A DNA stretch of 64,000 nt from assembly GCA_946476985.1 (NCBI GenBank), contig CAMKWS010000003.1, forward strand, positions 109,296-173,295. Direction: 5' to 3'. A program made the position numbers and the translations under genes. The notes below the pieces were generated by a model, which worked only from the letters and a program-made list of their open reading frames with translations, was not told the DNA's origin and searched no databases. Each line of letters begins with the position of its first letter. Position 1 is the first letter of the stretch. Positions 38,402 through 46,426 of the stretch are shown piece after piece. This DNA comes from an uncultured Acetobacteraceae bacterium (GTDB lineage Bacteria; Pseudomonadota; Alphaproteobacteria; Acetobacterales; Acetobacteraceae).

Positions 38402-40405
38402 ATGGCTGACATGTTTGAACAGGGGAACATCCCTCTTACCCCTTCCAATACAAAAAAAGCAGCAGACAATTATGCTGCTGAGGATATTGAGGTCCTAGAA
38501 GGGCTCGAACCCGTTCGTCGGCGTCCAGGTATGTATATTGGTGGTACAGACGATACCGCCTACCATCACCTTGCATCTGAAATTATTGATAACTCTATGG
38601 ATGAAGCCGTGGCAGGCCATGCCACGCTTATTGAAGTCTCCTTAGAGAACGCCCACACTCTCATGGTCAGAGATAATGGCCGCGGTATCCCTACAGATGC
38701 CCACCCACGTTTCCCCGAGAAATCCGCTCTCGAAGTTATTTTCACAACACTGCACGCCGGGGGTAAATTCTCCGGAAAATCCTACGCCACATCAGGCGGC
38801 TTACATGGGGTCGGTAGTTCCGTTGTAAACGCACTATCCTCATTACTGGAGGTTGAGGTCTATCGCAGCCGTAAAGGCTACCGTCAAACCTTCTCGCGCG
38901 GCCTTCCTACCAGCACATTAGAAAGCACAAAACCTGCCATTAAACGTGGCACCATGGTCCGCTTCACACCCGATAGCGAGATATTTGGCTCCCTCAGCTT
39001 CACACCCGCCCGCCTTTATAGGCAGTGCCAAGTTAAAGCGGCTCTATTCCGCGGGGTCACCATCCAGTGGTCATGTGCGCCAGAGCTCCTCACAGGCGAT
39101 AATGCTCCCCCTGCTCAAGCCACTATTTCTTACCCAAACGGACTAGAAGACGCCCTCAAGGCAGATCTCGGCCAAGAACCAGCACTCCTCACCCCTCTCT
39201 GGGCTGGCGACGCCGAACTCCCCACCGCAGCGGACGGCCAACCAGGTGGCCGTGTTGAATGGGCCGTAGCCTTTCTCGACCAAGGCACCAGCGGGCTTGT
39301 CTCCTACTGCAATACTATCCCCACCCCCCAAGGCGGCACACATGAAAATGGCCTCCGAGCAGCCCTTGTCAAAGGTTTCCGCAGCTGGGGGGATCAGCGG
39401 AAAATCCGTCGTGCCAACGCCATCACGGCAGAAGATGTCTTAGGCACCATCAATGCCCGTCTCTCTGTCTTTATTCGTAACCCACAATTCCAAGGGCAAA
39501 CGAAAGACCGGCTCACCACACAAGAGGCTAGCCGCCTTGTTGAAGGTGCCCTGCGCGACCGTATCGACCATTGGCTCGGCGGCAACCCACAACAAGCGGA
39601 TGCCCTTGTATCCTACATCGTTGAACGCGCTGAAGAACGCTTACGCCGCAGAGAAGCACGTGAAACAACCCGCAAAACAGCCACACGTCGTTTACGTCTT
39701 CCCGGTAAATTAACCGACTGCTCTCGCAGCAATGCTCATGAGACTGAGATCTTCCTTGTAGAGGGAGAATCCGCCGGCGGTTCCGCGCGCCAAGCACGTG
39801 ATAGAGAAACACAAGCCGTCCTCCCTCTCCGCGGCAAGATCCTCAACGTAGCTTCAGCCACACAAGATAAATTACGCGCCAATGCAGAACTACGAGACCT
39901 AATTGAGGCTCTCGGCTGTGGTTTTGGAAAAACACTCGACCTCAGCAAATTGCGCTATGGCCGCATCATCATCATGACCGATGCTGACGTTGATGGCGCA
40001 CATATCGCCTCTCTATTGATGACCTTCTTCTACCGTGAGATGCCAGATCTTGTCCGCCAAGGGCATCTCTATCTTGCACAACCCCCACTTTACCGCCTCA
40101 CCCATGGCAGTAAGACAGTTTACGCAATGGATGACCTCGACCGTGATCGCCGCCTAAAAGCAGACTTTAAACCAAATGCAAAGGTTGAAATCTCCCGCTT
40201 TAAAGGGCTTGGTGAAATGCCCGTATCTGATCTTAAAGAAACCACCATGTCCCCAGACCGTCGCACACTATTACGCGTTACCGTTCCTGCGGAAGACAAT
40301 CTCCTCACCCGCAACCGGATAGAAAGCCTCATGGGACGCAAACCGGAGCTACGTTTCCAATTTATTCAAGAGCAGGCTCGTTCGGTCGACCTCTTAGACA
40401 TCTAA
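38402..40405 (+). CDS. parE: DNA topoisomerase IV subunit B
   Basis: The 667-residue ATPase subunit decatenates chromosomes with ParC. GHKL-type motifs are EIIDNSMDEAVAGHA, VRDNGRGIPTD and SGGLHGVGSSVVNALS. The TOPRIM part has EIFLVEGESAGGSARQARDRETQAVLPLRGKILNV as its region and IIIMTDADVDGAHI for metal binding. Length favours ParE over GyrB, and the C-terminal ending RSVDLLDI is ParE-like. The 245-bp gap upstream is AT-rich with TATAAT at 38285-38290 but no convincing -35 element. Confidence 0.94.
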   Translation: MADMFEQGNIPLTPSNTKKAADNYAAEDIEVLEGLEPVRRRPGMYIGGTDDTAYHHLASEIIDNSMDEAVAGHATLIEVSLENAHTLMVRDNGRGIPTDAHPRFPEKSALEVIFTTLHAGGKFSGKSYATSGGLHGVGSSVVNALSSLLEVEVYRSRKGYRQTFSRGLPTSTLESTKPAIKRGTMVRFTPDSEIFGSLSFTPARLYRQCQVKAALFRGVTIQWSCAPELLTGDNAPPAQATISYPNGLEDALKADLGQEPALLTPLWAGDAELPTAADGQPGGRVEWAVAFLDQGTSGLVSYCNTIPTPQGGTHENGLRAALVKGFRSWGDQRKIRRANAITAEDVLGTINARLSVFIRNPQFQGQTKDRLTTQEASRLVEGALRDRIDHWLGGNPQQADALVSYIVERAEERLRRREARETTRKTATRRLRLPGKLTDCSRSNAHETEIFLVEGESAGGSARQARDRETQAVLPLRGKILNVASATQDKLRANAELRDLIEALGCGFGKTLDLSKLRYGRIIIMTDADVDGAHIASLLMTFFYREMPDLVRQGHLYLAQPPLYRLTHGSKTVYAMDDLDRDRRLKADFKPNAKVEISRFKGLGEMPVSDLKETTMSPDRRTLLRVTVPAEDNLLTRNRIESLMGRKPELRFQFIQEQARSVDLLDI

Positions 40406-40408
40406 CCC

Positions 40409-40446
40409 AACAATAGCGCGCCTCTTACAAAAAGCGCGCTATTGTT
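40409..40446. terminator. 13-bp perfect stem-loop between convergent genes
   Basis: AACAATAGCGCGC (40409-40421) pairs fully with GCGCGCTATTGTT (40434-40446), with a 12-nt loop. It sits between the ends of parE and the aldo/keto reductase gene. There is no long T-tract, but position and strength suggest a shared transcript end. Confidence 0.7.
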
Positions 40447-40453
40447 AATCCCA

Positions 40454-41287
40454 TCAAAAAACAGGATGCGCCGGGTCGGCCCCCATCCGGCCATCTCGTT
40501 TATCTAGTTGCGTAATCGCTGCGAGATCCTCTGCATCTAACGCAAAATCAAATAAATCAAGATTCTCCGCCATACGCTGCGGATTTACTGATTTAGGGAT
40601 AACCATAATCTCATTTTGTAAATGCCAACGTAAAATCACCTGCGCAGCACTTTTACCATGCTTACACGCAATCTGAGCAATCACATCATTTCCCAAAATG
40701 GCCCCCTTACCCAAAGGCCGCCATGCCTCAGTCTGTATATTATGCGCTTTATGAAACGCCCGTAACTCTTTTTGCTGGAAGAAAGGGTGCAGCTCAATCT
40801 GATTAACCACCGGCACAACTCCCGTTGCATCCATAATCCGAGAGAGATGATCTTCCGTAAAATTCGACACACCAATGGAGCGCACACGCCCCTGCCGTTT
40901 CAACTCAATAAGAGCCTTCCAACTTTCAACATACAGCCCCTGTTGTGGCATCGCCCAATGAATCAAATAAAGATCAACCACATCACGCTGCAACCGATGT
41001 GCACTTTCCTCAAATGCACGCAAGGTTGCATCATAACCCTGCTCATCATTCCATAATTTTGTTGTTACGAATATGTCCGGATGAGCCAGAAGCCCCTTCC
41101 CCACACCAGCTTCGTTCTTATAAAGCCGTGCCGTATCAACTGCGCGATATCCAATCTCCACAGCCTGTTCCACAACTTGCGCTGTTTCACTAGGCGGGGT
41201 TTGCCACACCCCCAGCCCCAACCACGGCATCCTATGGCCATCATTTAACAAAACAGTCGATGACGCATCTTGAGGGAACTGGTTCAT
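40454..41287 (-). CDS. aldo/keto reductase (2,5-diketo-gluconate reductase-like)
   Basis: The 277-residue NADPH-dependent oxidoreductase shows the catalytic tetrad of the AKR family: D and Y in AVDTARLYKNEAGVG, K in FVTTKLWN, and H in DLYLIHWAMP. The cofactor-binding end is VIPKSVNPQRMAENLDLFDF. Acetic acid bacteria use related enzymes on keto-sugars, but the substrate cannot be told here. An ideal ribosome binding site (AAGGAGG) lies 7 nt before the ATG at 41287, suggesting high expression. Confidence 0.9.
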   Translation of the reverse strand: MNQFPQDASSTVLLNDGHRMPWLGLGVWQTPPSETAQVVEQAVEIGYRAVDTARLYKNEAGVGKGLLAHPDIFVTTKLWNDEQGYDATLRAFEESAHRLQRDVVDLYLIHWAMPQQGLYVESWKALIELKRQGRVRSIGVSNFTEDHLSRIMDATGVVPVVNQIELHPFFQQKELRAFHKAHNIQTEAWRPLGKGAILGNDVIAQIACKHGKSAAQVILRWHLQNEIMVIPKSVNPQRMAENLDLFDFALDAEDLAAITQLDKRDGRMGADPAHPVF

Positions 41288-41322
41288 AAAAAAACCTCCT
41301 TAGGATGAAATACGCACCACTA

Positions 41323-42432
41323 TCACTCAAACAAACCCATCTGCACAGGAGGTTTCCCTTCATCCTGCGGTACAAGAGAGGAAATTGTCAACCCCAACAA
41401 ACGCACCGATTTTTTAAGCGGGAAAAAGCTTTTCAAAATACGCAACGCTATCTGACGGATCTGTTCTTCCTCCACAATTGGAAACGGTTCAGATTGAGCC
41501 CGTGTAACCGTCTGGAAACCAGCATAACGCAACTTCACCGTAAAGGTTCGTCCCAAAATCCTCTTTTGCAAACAAGCCGCCCATAATTTATCAACAATTC
41601 CATCTAAAGTCGCTGCCAACGTCTCCCAATCTGCAATGTCTCGTGCAAATGTTGTTTCTGTTCCAAGAGATTTCCGCACACGATTAGCCTCTACAGGCCG
41701 ATGATCCACCCCCCGCGCAATATCGTAATAAAAACGGGATGAATTCCCAAAATGAGGACGTAATTGCGCCTCAGTCCACTGCTTTAAATCTTCCCCTGTA
41801 CGAATTCCTAGAGCATGCATACGCTTTGTCGTTGCGGGCCCCACACCATGGAACTTCTCTACTGGCAAACTCGCTACAAAAGCGGCTCCATGCTGAGGAG
41901 GAATCACAAACAAACCATTCGGTTTATTCTGCCCAGAGGCCAACTTGGCTAGAAACCGATTATAGGACACCCCAGCAGATGCCGTCAGGCCCGTCTCTCG
42001 CAAAATATCAGCGCGTATCGCATGGGCCACCGCCGTGGCAGAGCCATATTGCGGCCACTGCTCACTCACATCTAAATAAGCTTCATCCAACGCTAAAGGC
42101 TGAATAATCGGCGTGTAATGCGCAAAAACTTTATGTATCTGAGCCGAAACAGCCCGATACACTTCAAAACGAGGCTTAACAAAAATAAGCTCAGGGCAAC
42201 GCTCTAATGCCAAACGTGCTGGCAATGCTGAATGCACCCCATAGGCTCGCGCCTCATAACTCGCCGCCGCAACAACACCACGACCAGCCGCACGGCCTAC
42301 AGCAACAGGCTTCCCCTTGAGAGAGGGATTATCACGCTGCTCAATAGATGCATAAAAAGCATCCATATCCACATGCACGATACGCCGTACAGGCTCCCCA
42401 TCTTCATCTAAAAAAGCATCAGAGATACCCAT
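41323..42432 (-). CDS. dinB: DNA polymerase IV (Y-family)
   Basis: The 369-residue translesion polymerase has the metal-binding HVDMDAFYASIEQRD and the second catalytic site in ALDEAYLDVSE. ASYEARAYGV in the fingers and the little-finger domain follow. It ends in QMGLFE, a beta-clamp-binding peptide. It starts 17 bp after the stop of the S24 repressor on the same strand, and that stop overlaps the AAGGGGA upstream of its ATG. The two genes therefore look like an operon, and polymerase expression should follow repressor cleavage. Confidence 0.94.
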   Translation of the reverse strand: MGISDAFLDEDGEPVRRIVHVDMDAFYASIEQRDNPSLKGKPVAVGRAAGRGVVAAASYEARAYGVHSALPARLALERCPELIFVKPRFEVYRAVSAQIHKVFAHYTPIIQPLALDEAYLDVSEQWPQYGSATAVAHAIRADILRETGLTASAGVSYNRFLAKLASGQNKPNGLFVIPPQHGAAFVASLPVEKFHGVGPATTKRMHALGIRTGEDLKQWTEAQLRPHFGNSSRFYYDIARGVDHRPVEANRVRKSLGTETTFARDIADWETLAATLDGIVDKLWAACLQKRILGRTFTVKLRYAGFQTVTRAQSEPFPIVEEEQIRQIALRILKSFFPLKKSVRLLGLTISSLVPQDEGKPPVQMGLFE

Positions 42433-42433
42433 A

Positions 42434-42450
42434 ATGAGGGATAATCCCCT
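42434..42450. promoter_or_regulatory. operator-like half-site at the dinB start
   Basis: Read on the minus strand, GGGGATTATCCCTCAT (42449-42434) matches 14 of 16 bases of the right part of the operator at 43189-43208 (GGGAATTATCCCACAT). It lies between the repressor stop and the dinB ATG. Only one ATGNGG arm is conserved, so binding is uncertain. Confidence 0.4.
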
Positions 42451-43190
42451 TAGAATGGAGCTTTCGGCATAGGCATATAACTTCCCACAACCAAAGCTAA
42501 AATAGTCACATTCGGGCTTTCCGCCGCACTATGACACACGACCGTATCCGGGCTCGGAAGAACCATAGGAGATTGAAAGTCCGGTTCAGTACTCTGCGGC
42601 CATAACACCATTTGCCCGCTTTCTTTTACCTGAACAGCCTTAACCGTTGCTTCAAAACTGTCTGAAACATCAGAGCGCTGCATCGCCACTACATAATCAC
42701 CATTACGTGGGCAACGTCCAATATCTGCAAAATTTATGACAATCACCACAGAGCCTTCTTGAAAGACCTTGTTCATAGATTGCCCCTTCACCATCAAGCC
42801 ATAACGCTTAATGCCAGGGTACGCACCATCCTGGGGGATTGTAATATTATACCTATCAGAAAGGGGCCATTCCTGCGCCTCTTTCCACACACCAGCCTGC
42901 ACCTCGCCACATACTTCAATCTGCGTTACAGGCATGGCAATATCTATCTCTTCATCTGCCGCTCCTCGACTGACCTCAGCTACAAGCGTACTCACCTGCA
43001 CCCCTAAAACACGTGCAAGGGCTGCCAGCTTATCCGTCCGCGGCAAATGTTTACGACGGCGCATATCCCGCAAGAAATCCACCCCCACAGCCGGGTTGAT
43101 CTCACGCGCACGCAAACACGCCTTCCTATCAGAAAGACCCTGCTCCTTGAGCAAAATATCCAAACGAGTAAGCAACGATTCGATAGACAT
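42450..43190 (-). CDS. CI/LexA-like repressor with self-cleaving S24 peptidase domain
   Basis: The 246-residue protein has an N-terminal helix-turn-helix (DKLAALARVLGVQVSTLVAE) and a C-terminal S24 domain. The cleavage bond would be A99-G100 (VQAGVW), with catalytic S138 (VKGQSMN) and K184 (ATVKAV). The A-to-S distance of 39 is close to lambda CI. It should therefore be cleaved when RecA filaments form. The ATG at 43190 sits about 7 nt after a GATAAT -10 element, implying a leaderless transcript; a TTG at 43217 is less likely. It controls the rightward prophage genes by position and is followed by dinB on the same strand. Confidence 0.88.
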   Translation of the reverse strand: MSIESLLTRLDILLKEQGLSDRKACLRAREINPAVGVDFLRDMRRRKHLPRTDKLAALARVLGVQVSTLVAEVSRGAADEEIDIAMPVTQIEVCGEVQAGVWKEAQEWPLSDRYNITIPQDGAYPGIKRYGLMVKGQSMNKVFQEGSVVIVINFADIGRCPRNGDYVVAMQRSDVSDSFEATVKAVQVKESGQMVLWPQSTEPDFQSPMVLPSPDTVVCHSAAESPNVTILALVVGSYMPMPKAPF

Positions 43191-43208
43191 GCGGGAATTA
43201 TCCCACAT
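43189..43208. promoter_or_regulatory. operator 1, over the repressor start and -10
   Basis: ATGCGGGAATTATCCCACAT has arms ATGCGG and CCACAT separated by 8 nt. It shares this 6-8-6 geometry with operator 2 and covers the repressor's -10 box and start codon, so it would give autoregulation. Confidence 0.6.
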
Positions 43209-43224
43209 TCCACCCAAAAGTCCA
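43197..43224 (-). promoter_or_regulatory. repressor promoter, leaderless start
   Basis: On the minus strand TGGACT (43224-43219), a 16-nt spacer and GATAAT (43202-43197) place the transcript start at or next to the A of the repressor ATG (43190), as in lambda cI mRNA from PRM. Confidence 0.5.
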
Positions 43225-43249
43225 TACGGGTTTTTCCCCTAATTTCTTC

Positions 43250-43276
43250 TTGACATATGCGGTGTTATCCCCGCAT
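43250..43276 (+). promoter_or_regulatory. rightward prophage promoter with operator 2
   Basis: A consensus -35 TTGACA (43250-43255) is followed directly by ATGCGGTGTTATCCCCGCAT (43257-43276), a perfect 6-bp inverted repeat with 8-nt spacer. The -10 element is weak (GCATTT or CATTTT region). A repressor bound here would block polymerase. The promoter points toward the gene at 43420. Confidence 0.6.
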
Positions 43277-43419
43277 TTTTATATCACCGCTTCGTGAGAT
43301 GCCCTTCAGCGTCTTGGATGCGGACCAATCCCTCTCATCCCCTCACTTCATATTCCCCAAAGGTTTTCCATCCCTCACCACTCCCATCACACACCTAAAT
43401 ATTCACAGGAGTCTTCCTC

Positions 43420-44073
43420 TTGCGCACTCGCTCACTTTCCAAAACGCTCAACACCCCCACGCGGGAACGCACCACAAAACCGGATTACGAAACAATTGGC
43501 CGGCAGAAACGACGCGCAACAACCCTTAAAGCTCTATCCGCTCGCCTTAGTGCCGATGCACTCTCTGAAGCCGAAAACTGGCTCAAAGATTGGATGCTCG
43601 CTGAGCACGGCTATCTAGATATTATGAAAAACGGCGGCGCCCCTGCTCTCGCTGGCAATGTCTTCACCTTTAATGCACTCCAAGGCAAAGCATGGGGGCG
43701 TCTAAATGCCTTCCGCCGTCACGCAGGTCGTGCCCGTTATCAGCTCTTGGTCAACCTTCTCGGGCTTGGCTGGTCTTTCACATCCCTCGGGGCAAAACTA
43801 TATCCTAATCTCCACCCAGACCGTGCCCGCAAAAACGCCGCGGATGACAGTGTAGCGACTTTAGAGCTCCTAGCTGAATTTTGGCAGGAAAAACGCCGTG
43901 AAACCGCCCGTAAAGCTGTCCATATCGCTCAACAACACCGGGAAGGAATCACCATCACAGCACTTGCACAGCAATATAAACTTGCTCCTCCCGGCCTAAA
44001 ACGTCTCATCCAACATGGTGAGATTATCCTTAATAAACCGCCAAAAATGACATCTGCTCAAATTAGCAATTAA
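43420..44073 (+). CDS. phage-associated protein, candidate late-gene regulator
   Basis: This 217-residue protein is basic at its N terminus. It contains GKAWGRLNAFRRHAGRARYQLLVNLLGLGWSFTSLGAKLYPNLHPDRA in two helical blocks, a layout seen in small regulators just upstream of terminase genes in proteobacterial prophages. A possible helix-turn-helix is ITITALAQQYKLAPPGLKRLI near the C terminus (about 177-200). I could not name the family. The start is TTG at 43420, supported by AGGAG about 7 nt upstream. It is the only early-type gene between the repressor and the late promoter, so a regulatory role is inferred. Confidence 0.65.
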   Translation: MRTRSLSKTLNTPTRERTTKPDYETIGRQKRRATTLKALSARLSADALSEAENWLKDWMLAEHGYLDIMKNGGAPALAGNVFTFNALQGKAWGRLNAFRRHAGRARYQLLVNLLGLGWSFTSLGAKLYPNLHPDRARKNAADDSVATLELLAEFWQEKRRETARKAVHIAQQHREGITITALAQQYKLAPPGLKRLIQHGEIILNKPPKMTSAQISN

Positions 44074-44103
44074 ATCTTTTCTCTCCCCTACCTCTTTTTC
44101 TCA

Positions 44104-44132
44104 TTGACACCCCGCCCGCTTTAACATATAAA
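44104..44132 (+). promoter_or_regulatory. strong sigma-70 promoter, candidate late promoter
   Basis: TTGACA (44104-44109), a 17-nt spacer and TATAAA (44127-44132) are near consensus. The start would be near 44139. A strong terminator follows within 10-45 nt, so it cannot express the terminase genes without read-through. Confidence 0.8.
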
Positions 44133-44147
44133 AAATACATCATCGCG

Positions 44148-44182
44148 AGCCGTGTGACCAGGAATGGTTTCACGGCTTTTTT
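44148..44182 (+). terminator. intrinsic terminator just after the late promoter
   Basis: AGCCGTG (44148-44154) pairs with CACGGCT (44171-44177), and inside it ACCA pairs with TGGT around a GGAA loop. Six T follow. The transcript from 44139 would be about 45 nt long. Confidence 0.88.
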
Positions 44183-44273
44183 GTTGCCAAAAATACCATA
44201 TAGAATGGGCACTCTCCACGCTCATTAAACGCAACAAACACCCCGTCTTCTTTATAAAATACGGATGCATTGC

Positions 44274-44678
44274 ATGACCTATGCTCCCCTCACGCCAAAG
44301 CGCGCCTTGGGGCGCGGGCGAATTGTTATGACCAAACGTGGCCTAGCCGCCATTTTGGCCACCCAAGATACCCGGCTTGTCCTCTGCCCGATTTATGAAG
44401 CTCCTGCGCTTACACACCGGGCCGACATCCCTTTAAGCTGGCGTGACGAACTTAATCTAGGGCTTAAATATCCTGCCGTCATCCGCGCTGTGCCTTTCAT
44501 AAAACAATGTCAGTATGTCACGCCTCATTCTGGCCAATTATCAGCTCTAACCCTCGCCCAGCTCGTTATCCGTACACAAAGAGAACTCCAAACCAGCGCA
44601 CAAGAAAGCGCACATTTACCCCTCTTTTCTGGACGACGCACTAACATCCCTACTTCTTTTCATACCTTCCACGCATGA
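44274..44678 (+). CDS. phage protein of unknown function, faint PemK/MazF-like pattern
   Basis: The product of about 134 residues has a strand-rich pattern: GRGRIVMTKRGLAAILA, RLVLCPIYEAP, YPAVIRAVPFIKQCQYV and GQLSALTLAQLVIRTQREL. The order G-IV, LVLCPI and a late RAVPF/LAQLV segment recalls the MazF/PemK fold, but this is only a pattern impression and no antitoxin is adjacent. The start may be the ATG at 44274 (CGGA 8 nt upstream) or 44265. Its stop overlaps the small terminase start by 4 bp, so it belongs to the packaging operon. Confidence 0.65.
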   Translation: MTYAPLTPKRALGRGRIVMTKRGLAAILATQDTRLVLCPIYEAPALTHRADIPLSWRDELNLGLKYPAVIRAVPFIKQCQYVTPHSGQLSALTLAQLVIRTQRELQTSAQESAHLPLFSGRRTNIPTSFHTFHA

Positions 44679-45106
44679 AAACACCTCGCAAAAAACCCAT
44701 TCATTTCTCTCAAAAACTCTTCGATGAAATGATGGAAGAACTCATGCTCGGCTACCCCCTGAGCCAAATATGCTCAGGGGACAAACGCCCTACATTACGC
44801 AGCTTCTATCGCTGGCTTTATAAAAACCCCGCCCTCCTCTCGCCCTACCGCCACGCACGGGACATCTCAGCCGATAGTCTAGAAGGCAATATCCTCACAC
44901 TCATCAACACAACCACAACAACGAATGTGAGCCTCTGTAAATTACGCTTTGAAATGCTGCGCTGGATCATGGCCCGACGAGCTCCCAAACGTTACGGCGA
45001 GAAACAAACCATTGAGCATACTGGCCATGAAGGTGGCCCGTTAACTGAAATACGCCGCATCATCATCGACCCCTCAACCCAAACCGCACCATCGCCCGAC
45101 ACATAA
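44675..45106 (+). CDS. phage terminase small subunit
   Basis: The 143-residue protein recognises phage DNA for packaging. A helix-turn-helix region (LFDEMMEELMLGYPLSQICSGDKRPTLRSFYRWL is the region) is followed by SPYRHARDISADSLEGNI and the typical KLRFEMLRWIMARRAPKRYGEK segment of this family. It lies 24 bp before the large subunit gene. Confidence 0.88.
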   Translation: MKTPRKKPIHFSQKLFDEMMEELMLGYPLSQICSGDKRPTLRSFYRWLYKNPALLSPYRHARDISADSLEGNILTLINTTTTTNVSLCKLRFEMLRWIMARRAPKRYGEKQTIEHTGHEGGPLTEIRRIIIDPSTQTAPSPDT

Positions 45107-45130
45107 TCCTCAGAAACATGCCCTGATCAT

Positions 45131-46360
45131 ATGAAGCCTACCCCCCTCTCTATCATGACACCGCGTGCCTTCACCCCACTTCTAAAGGCGACACGTTACA
45201 AAGGGTTATGGGGCGGCCGCGGATCAGGAAAATCGCATTTTTTTGCCGAACTCTTGGTCGAACAAGCCACATTAAGACCAGGATTACGCGCCGTATGTAT
45301 CCGTGAAATACAAAAATCACTCTCTATGTCGGTTCGGCAGCTCATTAGCGACAAAATCCACACATTCGGCCTAAATGAACATTTTACCATTCTAGATAAA
45401 GAAATCCGCACCCCCGGTAATGGCATTATCATCTTTCAAGGCATGCAAAATCACACAGCAGATTCTATCAAATCTCTGGAAGGTTTCGACATCGCTTGGG
45501 TAGAAGAGGCCCAATCCCTCTCGGCCCATTCCCTCAAACTACTTCGCCCAACCATCCGCAAACCTCAGTCTGAAATCTGGTTTAGCTGGAACCCCAATCA
45601 CCCCACCGACCCTGTCGATCAATTCATGCGCAGCCCCGCTGCCCAGCGAGACCCCGACATAATAACACGCCATGTCACATGGTCTGATAACCCTTGGTTC
45701 CCTGAAATTCTCAATGCAGAACGCTTACGGGATAAAACTCATCGCAGCGATGAATATGACCATATTTGGGAAGGCAACTACCAACAAAAAAGCAATGCCA
45801 TCATCTTCACCCAACGTGTTGAAGTCACAGACTTCAACACCCCTGCCCATGCACATTTTTATTTTGGCGTAGATTGGGGGTTCGCCCGTGATCCCACAGC
45901 TCTTATCCGTTGCTTCATCACAGATGATATCCTGCATATCGATTACGAAGCCGGCGGCACAGCCATTGCGCTAGATGCCCTCCCAACTCTTTTCAACCAA
46001 ATCCCCGCCATCAAAAACTGGCCTATCAAGGCCGATAATGCGCGCCCAGAGACGATAAATTATCTTAAAACACGCCATAATTTCCGCATTAGTGCTGCCA
46101 AGAAATGGCCCGGCAGCGTCCATGATGGTATCGAGCGGCTCAAAGCCTTTCAGAAGATACGCATCCACCCTCGCTGCGTAGAAACCGCCCGAGAATTTCG
46201 CCTCTATCGCTATAAAATAGACCCCTTAACGGGCGATGTTCTGCCTCTCATTGAAGATGCAAACAACCATTACATTGATGCACTCCGCTACGCACTGGAT
46301 GGCTTAATGACAAATCAGCGCTCCCTGCCAGATTTTTCAGCTTTTGCCCCGAAACACTAG
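45131..46360 (+). CDS. phage terminase large subunit (PBSX type)
   Basis: The 409-residue motor has an ATPase with Walker A GGRGSGKS (about residues 29-36) and Walker B IAWVEEAQSLS. The RNase H-like nuclease follows, with acidic residues in YFGVDWGFARDPTALI and EDANNHYIDALRYALDGL. It translocates DNA into proheads and cuts it. Motifs and length fit the PBSX/XtmB group. It is followed by the portal gene after 66 bp. Confidence 0.93.
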   Translation: MKPTPLSIMTPRAFTPLLKATRYKGLWGGRGSGKSHFFAELLVEQATLRPGLRAVCIREIQKSLSMSVRQLISDKIHTFGLNEHFTILDKEIRTPGNGIIIFQGMQNHTADSIKSLEGFDIAWVEEAQSLSAHSLKLLRPTIRKPQSEIWFSWNPNHPTDPVDQFMRSPAAQRDPDIITRHVTWSDNPWFPEILNAERLRDKTHRSDEYDHIWEGNYQQKSNAIIFTQRVEVTDFNTPAHAHFYFGVDWGFARDPTALIRCFITDDILHIDYEAGGTAIALDALPTLFNQIPAIKNWPIKADNARPETINYLKTRHNFRISAAKKWPGSVHDGIERLKAFQKIRIHPRCVETAREFRLYRYKIDPLTGDVLPLIEDANNHYIDALRYALDGLMTNQRSLPDFSAFAPKH

Positions 46361-46426
46361 CCCTGCGGCCAACAGTCTCACGAACATCCACCGTTCTTCC
46401 TCCTCATAAGATGACAGGCCTTTTCT

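Noticed and set aside
42450..43190. Host LexA
   Set aside because: The protein is longer than LexA, its helix-turn-helix differs and the sites nearby do not match GTTC-N7-GTTC. It lies at the head of a prophage.
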